Positions 55,476-64,000 of a DNA stretch of 64,000 bases are shown one piece after another. The notes under the pieces are model-generated. The model saw only the letters and a program-made list of their open reading frames with translations. It was not told where the DNA came from and did no database searches. The first letter of the stretch is position 1; the number at the start of each line of letters is the position of its first letter. The translations under genes and the position numbers were made by a program. Source of the DNA: Rubinisphaera margarita (lineage in GTDB: Bacteria; Planctomycetota; Planctomycetia; Planctomycetales; Planctomycetaceae); NCBI RefSeq assembly GCF_022267515.1, contig NZ_JAKFGB010000020.1, positions 186,001-250,000 of the forward strand, in the 5' to 3' direction.

Positions 55476-57845
55476 TCATTGCGACGATACTCCGTTGAGG
55501 AGCTTCTTCGCCGCGGCTCGGCGCTTATCGAGTTGTGCTGCCAGTGGTGAGGTCGTTCCGCGAATCACCTGCCAGGCTTCCCGATGAATCAACAATCCTT
55601 CCACGAGATCAAACCAGGGAGCCTGCGTGCTCTGCAGGGAACCTTCTTCGGAAGCCGAAAGCCATTCGCGGATCCCGGCGTCCGAATGTTCCAATGCCTC
55701 ACTCGCCAGAGCAGTATCCCCATTCCAGTAGTGAGCCAGTGCAGCTGGGGCGTGCACGAGATATTGACCGGGCCACCGCCGATCCTGTTCAGCCTTCGCG
55801 AGTAAGTCGAGCGCCTGGTCAAACTCGCCAGCGCGGAGGAGGACCATTGCGGCGATGTAATGCCGAACCGCCAACGGCGTACTGTCCGAGAGAACGGGTT
55901 GTCCCAGATGATCCCGCCTCGGGCCGTGTTCTGGTCCACCCCGCATCCGGTCAGCAGGCGGTCCGAAGTCGAGATCCATCGGAGGCGGTTTCGGGCGGTG
56001 ATCGAACTCACGTTCCCTCAGCCATTGCCGGGTCAGCTCGATGAATGGTTCGAGTTCACCCGAGGAGATCGGTCGATTGCTGACTGCGATATCCCGCAAC
56101 AGCATCCATCCCGGAGTCGACGGGTTTCGCAAGATCTCTTCGCGTCGCCGTTCCAGGATTCTCTCGCACGGCTCATCGTAACCCGTGTAGAGAAACAGAG
56201 CGGGAACGCCCCACCACTGCGGTTGAGAGGTCGAGGCTCCCATGTTGATTGCTTTCGCATAATCCTGTGCCGCCTCGGGCCAGAGTCCCAGTCTCGTGAA
56301 GAGCTGCGCTCGCTGAACTCGAGGAAGATAATAGCTGGGCTGAATCTCGACCGCCGCCTCGTAGTCCCGCATCGCATCCTGCCAGCGACCGGCGTCGGCG
56401 TGGGACTGACCACTGACGACCAGTTCATTGGCTCGCACCAGGTCGGCCGCAAACCGTTCTACTTTTTGTTTGGCTGCGATGGCATCGGTCTTCGCCTGTG
56501 TCGCTTCCCGTAACGCGGTGTCTTTGGCGTTCCGTTCGCCGATGGCTTTCGACATCTGCCAGAGGCTTCCCGCTGTTCCCAGAATCAGACTGATGCTGAC
56601 CAGTGTGGCGGTGAGGAACGCGACGCGATGTCGTCGGGCATACTTCCGCACGCGATAGAGAGTGCTCGGCGGTCGAGCCTGAATGGGCTGGTTTTCAAGA
56701 TAGCGTTTCAGATCGTCGGCCAGTGCCGCCGCTGAGTCGTATCGGCGGGATCGATCTTTTTCGAGCGACTTCATTACGATCCAGTCGAGGTCGCCCGCAA
56801 TCGCCGAAGCCAGACCACGGGGATCGATATGACGGCGATCCGCGATCGTGGTCGCTGCTTCGTTGCAGGTGGAAAGTCTTGTGCTGGGACGCGGCGGTTC
56901 TTCTTCCCGAATGATCCGCCGCAGTTCATCAAGTCCTGCTGAGTCGAGCCGCTTACGGTCGAAGGGAGTCTCTCCGGCGAGCAACTCGTACAGAACCACG
57001 CCGAGTGAAAAGATGTCGCTCCGCGTATCGACGTCCAGGCTGCTCATCTCGGCCTGTTCGGGGCTCATGTATAACGGCGTCCCGATCATCGAGAGAAAAC
57101 TGGTGTAGATCGATTTGTCGGTCAGTTTCCCTCCGAGGGCCTTGGCGACGCCGAAGTCGATGACCTTCACCACGGGCCTGCCATCGTGAAGCGTGACCAG
57201 CACATTGGAAGGCTTCAGATCGCGATGGATTATGCCCTTCTGATGGGCATGATGAACGGCCGAGCAGACATCGATCATCAGCTCCAGACGCTGTGTGATG
57301 TTCAACCGCTTTTTGTCGCAAAACTCCGTGATCGGCAATCCGCGAACCAGCTCCATCACAAAATAAGGTCGGCCATCTTCGGTGACGCCAGCGTCAAACA
57401 CCTGAGCGATGTTCGGGTGGTTCATCATCGCTACCGCCTGACGCTCCGCTTCAAAGCGTGCAATGATGGCTTTGGAACCGAGGCCCGGCTTAACGATCTT
57501 CAATGCGACCTTACGGCGGACCGGCTGTTCCTGTTCGGCGACAAAGACCAGGCCAAACCCGCCTTCGCCAATCTGCTCCTTCAATTTGTAGGGGCCGATC
57601 TGCGAGCTGATCTGATCGATCGATTCGCCCGGGACGGAAATCAGGAGGGTTGGGTGGCTGTCATCGGCTCCGATGGGATGGTCGAGCAACGCAGCCGGTT
57701 CGTCATGGGCGGCGAGCAGGGCTTCGATCGAAGCTCGCAACTCCCGATCATCGCCACATGCGGAATCGAGATACGCCTGGCGATCGTCGAGGTTCTCCTC
57801 TTCGACCGCTTGCAGAAAGATGGCTCGTTCTGTGGGATTGGGCAT
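55476..57845 (-). CDS. Membrane Ser/Thr protein kinase with C-terminal TPR-like region
   Basis: The 789-residue protein has a short N-terminal region, a Hanks-type kinase domain (about 85-390; glycine loop GEGGFG at 93-98, K116, HRD at 207-209, DFG at 230-232), one membrane helix (about 408-428), and an outer part with TPR-like helices (about 465-530 clearest) followed by helical repeats. All key catalytic residues are present. Such kinases are abundant in planctomycetes and often lie next to an ECF sigma factor, as here (58.7 kb, divergent). It probably senses an outside signal through the TPR part and phosphorylates cytoplasmic targets. Confidence 0.93.
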   Translation of the reverse strand: MPNPTERAIFLQAVEEENLDDRQAYLDSACGDDRELRASIEALLAAHDEPAALLDHPIGADDSHPTLLISVPGESIDQISSQIGPYKLKEQIGEGGFGLVFVAEQEQPVRRKVALKIVKPGLGSKAIIARFEAERQAVAMMNHPNIAQVFDAGVTEDGRPYFVMELVRGLPITEFCDKKRLNITQRLELMIDVCSAVHHAHQKGIIHRDLKPSNVLVTLHDGRPVVKVIDFGVAKALGGKLTDKSIYTSFLSMIGTPLYMSPEQAEMSSLDVDTRSDIFSLGVVLYELLAGETPFDRKRLDSAGLDELRRIIREEEPPRPSTRLSTCNEAATTIADRRHIDPRGLASAIAGDLDWIVMKSLEKDRSRRYDSAAALADDLKRYLENQPIQARPPSTLYRVRKYARRHRVAFLTATLVSISLILGTAGSLWQMSKAIGERNAKDTALREATQAKTDAIAAKQKVERFAADLVRANELVVSGQSHADAGRWQDAMRDYEAAVEIQPSYYLPRVQRAQLFTRLGLWPEAAQDYAKAINMGASTSQPQWWGVPALFLYTGYDEPCERILERRREEILRNPSTPGWMLLRDIAVSNRPISSGELEPFIELTRQWLREREFDHRPKPPPMDLDFGPPADRMRGGPEHGPRRDHLGQPVLSDSTPLAVRHYIAAMVLLRAGEFDQALDLLAKAEQDRRWPGQYLVHAPAALAHYWNGDTALASEALEHSDAGIREWLSASEEGSLQSTQAPWFDLVEGLLIHREAWQVIRGTTSPLAAQLDKRRAAAKKLLNGVSSQ

Positions 57846-57961
57846 GATCGAATTCTACTTCATCTCGATTCGCACCGGCCAGTAGACGCTGTTGCGGAGT
57901 CGGGCCTCCGTCTCTCCCCCCGGTCATTCAACTGACAGGGAGAGAAGACCCGGGCCGAAGA

Positions 57962-58564
57962 CTATTCCGCTCGCTGCGGACGTTGAGGCCGATCCACGGG
58001 ACCTTCGCCTTCGTGGTGGGAGCCGTGAGGGGGCCGAGCGTTCTTCAACTGATCCATCTGCTTCTCTGTAAGAATCGACGCCAGACGCTTGTCGACGCCT
58101 GCCTGCAATGCGGCAATCTCGCGTGTCTGTTCCCGGCTCAACTTCAGTGATTCCGCGACCGGTTCCGGAAGGATCTGTCCCGGTTCCGGCGGCGGACCGT
58201 GATGGCCATGGGGATGATCTCCGTCGTGTCCTTCACGACCTTCGTGCCGTTCATGTCCTTCGTGAGCCGGCCGGCCCTCGGCTCCACGTTTCTCGCCCGA
58301 CTTGTTGTGCTCCGGCGGCGGACCGTTACCTTCCGGATGGTTACCGCCCTTGTGATTCTTCAGTGCGGCAGTCAGTTCCGCTTTCGTCACGCTGCCATCG
58401 CGATCGGCGTCGGCTTGTTGAAAGAGGCGGAAGATCATCTCAGGTGGCGGAGCTCCTTGGGGGCCACCAGGCGGGCGGCCGCGTCCCGGCGGCTGAGCAG
58501 CAAGGACAGCCGGAACCGCGATGATCCCGGACAGGACGACACATTGGACACTACGACGAAGCAT
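57962..58564 (-). CDS. Small exported EF-hand protein, His/Gly/Pro-rich
   Basis: The 200-residue product has a signal peptide, one canonical EF-hand loop D-A-D-R-D-G-S-V-T-K-A-E (about residue 52), a long low-complexity middle rich in Gly, His, Glu and Pro, and a C-terminal helical stretch resembling the Spy/CpxP-like LTxxF-type helices (LSREQTREIAALQ and TEKQMDQL). The His-rich tract could bind metal ions. It probably works outside the cytoplasm. It is 116 bases from the kinase start and divergent from the ECF gene. Confidence 0.7.
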   Translation of the reverse strand: MLRRSVQCVVLSGIIAVPAVLAAQPPGRGRPPGGPQGAPPPEMIFRLFQQADADRDGSVTKAELTAALKNHKGGNHPEGNGPPPEHNKSGEKRGAEGRPAHEGHERHEGREGHDGDHPHGHHGPPPEPGQILPEPVAESLKLSREQTREIAALQAGVDKRLASILTEKQMDQLKNARPPHGSHHEGEGPVDRPQRPQRAE

Positions 58565-58732
58565 TCGACTTCTCCTCAGATTTCGTACTCTGTGAGTCGT
58601 TTCAAGGGTTGATCATGGCAAGACATTCGCCTGACAAACTACAATGCGCCCTTCCGGAACGGGGTGGGCCACGTTTTTCTGCTTTTCTTCGTTACTTCCA
58701 ACTCATGCCGTTCGGCTCGACGAAGATGCCTC

Positions 58733-59293
58733 ATGGATCGCGACGTTACACGCATTCTTTCCGCCATCGAAAATGGTGATCAGGCAGCGGCGAGCGAACT
58801 GCTGCCGCTGGTGTATGATGAATTGCGACGTCTGGCAGCGATCCGAATGAAACAGGAGCAGCCTGATCACACCCTGCAACCGACCGCATTGGTGCATGAG
58901 GCTTTCTTACGGCTCGTCGGGAACAATTCCCCGCAATGGGATGGTCGTGGTCATTTCTTCGCGGCAGCCGCCGAAGCAATGCGGCGGATTCTCATTGAGA
59001 ATGCCCGTCGAAAAGGACGCATCAAACGGGGAGGCGAACTGCAGCAGCAGGAGTTCAACGACACCATCGGGGTGGACAGTGCTGAGAACGCCGAGGAGCT
59101 GCTCACGCTCGACGAAGCCTTAACGAAGCTGGCGGAAGAAGATCTGCAGCTGGCAAAGCTGGTTGAACTCAGATATTTCACAGGTCTGACAATCGAGGAA
59201 ACGGCCAAAGTCCTTGGCGTCTCACCACGCACCACCAAACGCAACTGGACCTACGCCCGGGCGTGGCTTCAAAGGGAGATCAGCAAAGAATGA
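58733..59293 (+). CDS. ECF sigma factor, TIGR02999 group
   Basis: The 186-residue protein matches the planctomycete/acidobacterial ECF group named TIGR02999: LLPLVYDELRRLAA, QPTALVHEAFLRLV and HFFAAAAEAMRRIL (sigma2), then LVELRYFTGLTIEETAKVLG (cited in parts) and a sigma4 helix-turn-helix PRTTKRNWTYARAWL. No anti-sigma gene is next to it; the neighbouring transmembrane kinase may play that part, as proposed for similar loci. The ATG at 58733 is used; an in-frame start at 58664 adds unrelated residues. It is followed by the propeller gene at 59362 after 68 bases. Confidence 0.92.
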   Translation: MDRDVTRILSAIENGDQAAASELLPLVYDELRRLAAIRMKQEQPDHTLQPTALVHEAFLRLVGNNSPQWDGRGHFFAAAAEAMRRILIENARRKGRIKRGGELQQQEFNDTIGVDSAENAEELLTLDEALTKLAEEDLQLAKLVELRYFTGLTIEETAKVLGVSPRTTKRNWTYARAWLQREISKE

Positions 59294-59361
59294 ACGGCTC
59301 ACAGATTTGCGGAACCGGAGAATCCCATTGCGAAATGTTTCCACAGAAAGCCAGGAAGACC

Positions 59362-60297
59362 ATGAAACATCATCTGCTGTTGACCCTGTTCGTCCTCACC
59401 GTCCTTTCCGGTACGACGAAAGCTCAGGAGATCACCCATAGCTTTCTTGCCTGTGGTCAAAAGACCTACATCATGGGAGCCGACGGGCAGCCGAGTTGGA
59501 TGTACCCGGTCGCCACTCGCGACGGCTATGTGCTGGATGACGGAACGATCATTCTCACGCTGAGCAAAGGAAAACGTTACAAGGGTGGGGCGGTCGTCAG
59601 CATCGACTCGAATAACAAGGCGTCTGTCATCTGGGCCGGCACGCAGAGTGAAGTGAACAGCGCACAGCCCACGGCCGAGGGCACGTATGTGATTACTGAA
59701 GCCGGTAACAATCCCCGGCTGCTCGAAGTCAGTGCTTCCGGCGAAGTGATGCTGGAATTCCCGCTGGCATGCCAGGTCAAGAACCATCACATGCAGACCC
59801 GAATGGCCCGCAAGCTGGACGACGGGACCTACCTCGCACCGCATCTTTTGGATTTCGCAGTTTTCCACTACGCCCCGGATGGAAACGTTCTCGAAAAGCT
59901 GGACACCACTGTGCCGGGCGACGACGAGCACCGGATTCATACCTGGCCGTTCACCGCGATCCGACATGCCGATGGACATACGCTGGTCTGCTGCACTCAC
60001 GGGAACCGAGTCGTCGACTTCGACGCCGACGGCAACATTGTCTGGACGTTGACCAACGACGATCTCCCCGGGAACTGGTTACAGGATCCCTGTGGCGGCC
60101 AGGTCCTTCCCAATGGCAACGTCGTCATCACCAGCTATGCAGCCGGCCGTGCAGATCTCGACGCTCCCAAGATGTTCGAAGTGACGCGCGAGAAGAAAGT
60201 GGTGTGGCAGTACGCCGATGGCCAAAAGGGGGGAATCCATCACTTTCAGATTCTCACGACCAACGGCGAGAAACTATCGGGTCCCCCACTCAAGTAA
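59362..60297 (+). CDS. Secreted beta-propeller protein, arylsulfotransferase/PQQ-like
   Basis: The 311-residue product has a signal peptide (about 1-22) and beta-propeller blades recognised by PVATRDGYVLDDGTIILT, VISIDSNNKASVIW-like and FDADGNIVWTLTN lines. The repeat style is close to the PQQ-like or ASST-type propellers, but I see no catalytic His. AGGAAG precedes the ATG at 59362 by about seven bases. It follows the ECF gene by 68 bases and may be its target or co-transcribed. Function unknown. Confidence 0.75.
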   Translation: MKHHLLLTLFVLTVLSGTTKAQEITHSFLACGQKTYIMGADGQPSWMYPVATRDGYVLDDGTIILTLSKGKRYKGGAVVSIDSNNKASVIWAGTQSEVNSAQPTAEGTYVITEAGNNPRLLEVSASGEVMLEFPLACQVKNHHMQTRMARKLDDGTYLAPHLLDFAVFHYAPDGNVLEKLDTTVPGDDEHRIHTWPFTAIRHADGHTLVCCTHGNRVVDFDADGNIVWTLTNDDLPGNWLQDPCGGQVLPNGNVVITSYAAGRADLDAPKMFEVTREKKVVWQYADGQKGGIHHFQILTTNGEKLSGPPLK

Positions 60298-60311
60298 CTC
60301 CCGCCGAGCTT

Positions 60312-60366
60312 CGCTCGCTCTTCAGGCGAGCGAATACGCCTGAGGACGACGGCGAGTCAGCCGTCG
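60312..60366 (+). terminator. Two consecutive hairpins after the propeller gene
   Basis: CGCTCGC/GCGAGCG (60312-60318 with 60326-60332) and CGACGGC/GCCGTCG (60347-60353 with 60360-60366) follow the stop at 60297. They are strong stems but no T tract follows, so termination is only likely. Confidence 0.35.
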
Positions 60367-60541
60367 ATTTGCTGACACGACGCAAATGGTCCGGCTTGCC
60401 ATTTGCAGTGTGATGTTGCTGACCCGAGTGACTGGTCACGATCGAAAGTATCGGCGTCTGTAACGAACGCACAATGCGTCGTTCTGCGTTAACTGCGACC
60501 CCGATGGGTCGAACATTCCCGCCTCTCCTGATGGAAATTGC

Positions 60542-61708
60542 ATGTTAGAGATCTTTGAGTCGATCACGAAACGACTGATGGAGGCCTGGAAGCTGGGCGA
60601 GCCCTCCGGTCGGAAAGATGTCTTCACCTGTCGTTGTGAGAGGCCAGTTTATTTCGACAACAGCCTCTGTCTGGCCTGCGAGGCACCGCTGGGTTATGAG
60701 CCGTACATCCAGCAGGTTCGAGCGTTGTATCCCGGGCCCGAACCGGGAATCTGGATGCTTGAGGAAGAGCCGGAGGAAGCCGAGTACTGGAAACGCTGCG
60801 AGAATTTCAATTCACCGGCCGGTTGCAACTGGCTGGTTCGGGCGGATCAGGAGGAACCACTCTGCCGTTCGTGTCGGTTGAACAACACGATTCCGGATCT
60901 GAATGATCCCGACAATTGTCTCGGGTGGCGTAAAATCGAGAACGCGAAGCGCCGCCTTGTCGCCCAGTTAATGAACCTGGGGTTGCCGGTCGTCTCCAAG
61001 GTGAGTGAAGACCCGGAACGGGGCGTGATGTTCGACTTTTTGCGTTCCAAGGAGGGGGAGCCGAAAGTTCTCACCGGACACGCGAACGGCCTCATCACTC
61101 TGAATATCGAAGAGGCGAACGACTCGATTCGTGAGAAGATCCGACACGAGATGAACGAGCCCTATCGGACGCTGCTCGGTCATCTGCGGCACGAAATCGG
61201 CCACTATTACTGGGATCGCCTTATCGCCAATACGCCCTGGCAGGAGAAATTCCGCGATCTGTTTGGCGATGAGCGCGAGGATTACGGCGAGGCATTGAAG
61301 CGCAATTACGAGAACGGGCCCCCGGCGGATTGGGCCACCAATCACATCAGCTCCTATGCCTCCGTTCATCCCTGGGAAGACTGGGCGGAAACCTGGGCCC
61401 ACTATCTGCATGTCGTCGACAGTCTCGACACCGCCCTCCGATTTGGACTCCGCGGCGAAGATGTCGAGCAGGAGATCGAACCCTTTACTCTTGATGATCT
61501 CTACGATCCGGAAGCCCCTGATGCGGAGAACATGATTCTCCTGATCAACTCCTGGGTCAAATTGACAACTGTTCTCAACGAACTTGCCCGCAGCATGGGG
61601 CAGCCTGACTTCTATCCGTTCGTCATGTCGAGTTCCGTTCTCCGAAAGATGCACTTCATTCAGATCGTTGTGAAAGATGCGCGCGGCGGAAGCGCGGTCG
61701 TTGAATAG
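60542..61708 (+). CDS. Zinc-ribbon metallopeptidase (DUF4344/Peptidase_Mx-type)
   Basis: The 388-residue protein begins with a zinc ribbon (C30, C32, C43, C46), has a second four-Cys cluster in the next 90 residues, and then a metallopeptidase domain with the HEIGH motif (H217, E218, H221) followed by WDRLI. HExxH with a downstream E/D is the zincin hallmark. It resembles the putative zinc-binding peptidase family (PF15887-like). No signal peptide is present, so it is probably cytoplasmic. Substrate unknown; it stands alone before the sulfur cluster. Confidence 0.8.
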   Translation: MLEIFESITKRLMEAWKLGEPSGRKDVFTCRCERPVYFDNSLCLACEAPLGYEPYIQQVRALYPGPEPGIWMLEEEPEEAEYWKRCENFNSPAGCNWLVRADQEEPLCRSCRLNNTIPDLNDPDNCLGWRKIENAKRRLVAQLMNLGLPVVSKVSEDPERGVMFDFLRSKEGEPKVLTGHANGLITLNIEEANDSIREKIRHEMNEPYRTLLGHLRHEIGHYYWDRLIANTPWQEKFRDLFGDEREDYGEALKRNYENGPPADWATNHISSYASVHPWEDWAETWAHYLHVVDSLDTALRFGLRGEDVEQEIEPFTLDDLYDPEAPDAENMILLINSWVKLTTVLNELARSMGQPDFYPFVMSSSVLRKMHFIQIVVKDARGGSAVVE

Positions 61709-61960
61709 ATGCTTTCGCTGAGTCCACAGAGGTTGTGAACAGCAGTGAAGGATCGAGTCTGTTCACGTCTGATAGCCAACTGACCACGCTGGACAGTCAG
61801 GCGTCACTCCGCACGTTGGACGGCACGTCTGGAGCAGGTTCGGAAGCACTTCCCGCATTAATCCGTCGAAGACTCGGGACGGTACGATTGTTGCTATTTC
61901 TTATTGAACAGCACGTCACAGAGTTATCGCGACTGAAATCACCTGAGGGGAGGACGGACT

Positions 61961-63361
61961 ATGACGATGGTCTTCGAGCGAGTACAGACGGATGGTATCG
62001 CACAGATCTCTTATCTGATCTCCGACGACAGCACCGGCGAAGCGGCAGTTATCGATCCGCGCCCCAATGTGGACGTGTATCTGGAATTGAGCCGGAAGTC
62101 GGGAGTGGCCATCACCCATATTTTTGAAACGCACATTCACGCGGACTTTATGAGTGGGGCCCGTGAACTTCAGAACCGACTCGGCTCGGCCAGCATCTAC
62201 GCCAGTGGTGAGGAGGACGCCAGCTACGACTTCCCCGTGGAGCGGATTCACGCAGGGGACCGCTTTAAGTTCGGTTCGATCACGATGACCGTTCGCCATA
62301 CTCCCGGCCATACGCCGGAGCACGTCGCCTATGAGCTGGCGAAGACCGGCAGTGAAGGGGCCCCTTGGGGCGTCTTAACGGGGGATTCCCTGTTCGTCGG
62401 GTCGGCAGGACGACCAGACCTGCTCGGCGAAGAAGAAACTGAAGAGCTGACAGAGAAGCTGTTTCACACTCTCCGGGACTATTACCTCAAGCTTGATGAC
62501 GGCGTCATTATTTATCCCTGCCATGGAGCCGGTTCCGCCTGTGGAGCCGACATCGGCGAGCGGCCGATGAGCACGATCGGATTTGAACGGCGAACCAACG
62601 ACTTCCTGCAGTACGACGACTTTGAGAAGTTCAAGAAGTTCGTGAAGGAAGGGGCTCCTCCAGTTCCTCAGCACTACCCAATCCTGAAGAAGATCAACGC
62701 TCGGGGACCAGAGGTAATTGGCAGCTCACCTGCGATCCCTCCGTTGTCTGCGGAGCAGTTTCAAAAGGCGATCGAGAGCGATGCCGACCAGCTGGTTGAT
62801 ACGCGACAGATGCTCGCCTTCGGCGGCGGACATATCCCGGGGGCGATTAATATCGGAGACCGGCCATCCCTTTCTGTCTGGGCCGGAGACATGCTTTCTT
62901 ACGATCGTAAGATTCTGCTCGTGGTTGAGGATGAAGAAGACCTCGACTGGATTGCCTGGCATTTCGCGTACGTCGGGCTGACGAAATTCGCGGGATATCT
63001 CGCCGGGGGAATGAAGTCCTGGGAGAACAAAGGATTGCCCCTGCAGGCCCTTCCGCAAATTCCGGTGCAGGAGTTGGCGGAGAGGAAGGACGAGTTTCAG
63101 CTCCTCGATGTGCGGTCGCCGAGCGAATTCGAGTCGGGGCGGATCGCCGGAGCAAAACACAAGTTCGTTGGTGAGATGCGGGACGGGGTCAACGGCGATC
63201 TCGGCTTGAATCGCGACAACCCGATTGCCGTGTACTGCGGAAGTGGATACCGGGCGAGTATTGCGGCCAGCCTGCTTCAGCGGGAGAACTACAGCCGCGT
63301 CTACAACGTCCCCGGGAGTATGTCTGCCTGGAAGAATGTCGGCCTGGATGTCGAGAAGTAA
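61961..63361 (+). CDS. MBL-fold hydrolase fused to two rhodanese domains
   Basis: The 466-residue protein has a metallo-beta-lactamase domain (about 1-250) with THIHADF (the DH histidine replaced by Phe, as in the rhodanese-linked group), HTPGHTPEH, GDSLFVG and YPCHGAG ligands. It is followed by two rhodanese domains: the first (about 265-355) lacks the active Cys and the second (about 370-466) has it in YCGSGYR. The family includes persulfide dioxygenases acting on glutathione persulfide. GAGGGGAGGA precedes the ATG. The next genes are YeeE/YedE, 27 bases on, so it likely handles imported or internal sulfane sulfur. Confidence 0.88.
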   Translation: MTMVFERVQTDGIAQISYLISDDSTGEAAVIDPRPNVDVYLELSRKSGVAITHIFETHIHADFMSGARELQNRLGSASIYASGEEDASYDFPVERIHAGDRFKFGSITMTVRHTPGHTPEHVAYELAKTGSEGAPWGVLTGDSLFVGSAGRPDLLGEEETEELTEKLFHTLRDYYLKLDDGVIIYPCHGAGSACGADIGERPMSTIGFERRTNDFLQYDDFEKFKKFVKEGAPPVPQHYPILKKINARGPEVIGSSPAIPPLSAEQFQKAIESDADQLVDTRQMLAFGGGHIPGAINIGDRPSLSVWAGDMLSYDRKILLVVEDEEDLDWIAWHFAYVGLTKFAGYLAGGMKSWENKGLPLQALPQIPVQELAERKDEFQLLDVRSPSEFESGRIAGAKHKFVGEMRDGVNGDLGLNRDNPIAVYCGSGYRASIAASLLQRENYSRVYNVPGSMSAWKNVGLDVEK

Positions 63362-63388
63362 ATCTCTCCCGGAGAAGGGAAATGATCT

Positions 63389-63916
63389 ATGTCCAATCCA
63401 TTGAGCAGGAAATCGTGGTCTCCGTATCTGGTGGGGATCGCAATAGGAATATTGAGCTGGTTTGCGTTCTGGAGCGCGAATCATCCTCTCGGGATCACAA
63501 CAGCCTTTGAGCATACGGCCGCGTTAATCTTCCAAGCCGTCTATCCGCCGATTGTCGAAACCAACAGTTATTTCGATGCGGAGTCCCCGAAGATCGGGTG
63601 GGAATGGATGGTCGTCCTTGGGGTATTTCTTGGAAGTCTACTGAGTACCCTTAGCTCCGGAGATGTCGAACGCATCAAGGTCCCGCAGATGTGGAAAGAC
63701 CGGTTTGGATCGAGCGTCGCACTCCGGTTCACTGTCGCGGCACTCAGTGGAGGAGTGATGATGTTCGGAGCGCGGCTGGCTCAGGGCTGCACAAGCGGGC
63801 ACGGAATCAGCGGCAACCTTCAGCTGGCGGCATCGAGCTGGTTGTTCTCAGTCACCTTCTTTGGAGCAGCCGTAGTCACGGCATTCCTTTGTTACGGGAG
63901 GACCCGCCATGTTTGA
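63389..63916 (+). CDS. YeeE/YedE-type membrane protein, first half
   Basis: The 175-residue protein has about five membrane segments and the conserved GCTSGHG motif (about residue 134), the sulfur-binding Cys of the YeeE/YedE (sulfur transport, TsuA-related) family. GGAGAAGGGA lies before the ATG. A second half-size gene overlaps its stop by eight bases. Such pairs probably bring thiosulfate or other sulfur compounds through the membrane. Neighbouring MBL/rhodanese gene supports a role in sulfur use. Confidence 0.88.
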   Translation: MSNPLSRKSWSPYLVGIAIGILSWFAFWSANHPLGITTAFEHTAALIFQAVYPPIVETNSYFDAESPKIGWEWMVVLGVFLGSLLSTLSSGDVERIKVPQMWKDRFGSSVALRFTVAALSGGVMMFGARLAQGCTSGHGISGNLQLAASSWLFSVTFFGAAVVTAFLCYGRTRHV

Positions 63917-64000
63917 CCCCATTTGGAAACTCCTGCTCGGACTGTTCACCGGGATCATCTTCGGCATCCTTCTGCAGAAAGGTCGGGTCGCCAAGTTTCG
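63909..64000 (+). CDS. YeeE/YedE-type membrane protein, second half (cut by window end)
   Basis: An ATG at 63909 overlaps the previous gene by eight bases. The first 30 residues read as one membrane segment followed by GILLQKGRVAKF, which is typical of the N-terminal part of the partner YeeE/YedE protein. The frame is open to the window end, so the length cannot be told. Confidence 0.75.
   Translation, partial: MFDPIWKLLLGLFTGIIFGILLQKGRVAKF

Overview
The window reads as chromosomal DNA of a planctomycete (order Planctomycetales, moderate-to-high GC). The reason is gene content rather than any single marker: two gene sets with planctomycete-type cytochrome domains (PSCyt1/DUF1549/DUF1553), a Tat-exported DUF1501 protein, a DUF1559 pseudopilin-like protein next to a small lipoprotein, three consecutive formylglycine sulfatases, PQQ-type beta-propellers, a TIGR02999-type ECF sigma factor facing a Ser/Thr kinase with TPRs, and an FG-GAP/TPR pair. 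I cannot name a genus. I see no rRNA, tRNA, CRISPR array, phage or intact insertion sequence.

Layout. 0-8.5 kb: the end of a glucoamylase-like gene, a ZIP metal transporter, adenylate kinase (minus strand), then a likely operon of a cytochrome-domain protein, a DUF1501 protein and a PDZ protein behind a good promoter candidate with an adjacent inverted repeat. 8.5-17.2 kb: an acyl-CoA-dehydrogenase-like protein, a half-size drug/metabolite-transporter-like membrane protein, dethiobiotin synthase, an anchored hypothetical protein, an alpha/beta hydrolase, a multidomain TPR/thioredoxin-fold lipoprotein, a DUF1080 lipoprotein and a tiny membrane protein. 17.3-25.7 kb (minus strand): a three-gene operon (DUF1549/DUF1553 protein, PPC-domain protein, cytochrome/WD40 protein) ending in a clear intrinsic terminator; the last two proteins each carry a coiled coil of about 165 residues. 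26.1-31.3 kb: a small membrane protein, translationally coupled FG-GAP and TPR genes, a lipoprotein and a DUF1559 protein followed by a strong terminator. 31.4-31.5 kb: a 143-bp imperfect inverted-repeat element with internal hairpins. 31.6-40.8 kb: a ComM-like AAA ATPase, a PQQ propeller, pyruvate carboxylase, a DUF4328 membrane protein and a ceramidase-like protein.

41-45.6 kb: a catabolic cluster with a bicupin, an LctP-type permease, a DapA-family enzyme of the hydroxyproline-deaminase type and a proline racemase/4-hydroxyproline epimerase with both catalytic cysteines. It is preceded by a seven-codon leader with a strong Shine-Dalgarno sequence and a hairpin. 45.7-47 kb: an orphan NarL-type response regulator and a peroxiredoxin. 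47.2-54.1 kb: three secreted sulfatases plus a PQQ propeller in one transcription unit. 54.1-60.3 kb: a propeller and a TPR kinase on the minus strand, an EF-hand protein, an ECF sigma factor and another propeller. 60.5-64 kb: a double zinc-ribbon metallopeptidase and a sulfur module (MBL/rhodanese fusion plus two half-size YeeE/YedE proteins, the last cut by the window edge).

Much of the window therefore encodes exported or envelope proteins for scavenging and degrading sulfated or glycosylated polymers, with regulators interspersed. Functions rest on motif and family recognition by eye; no search was run.
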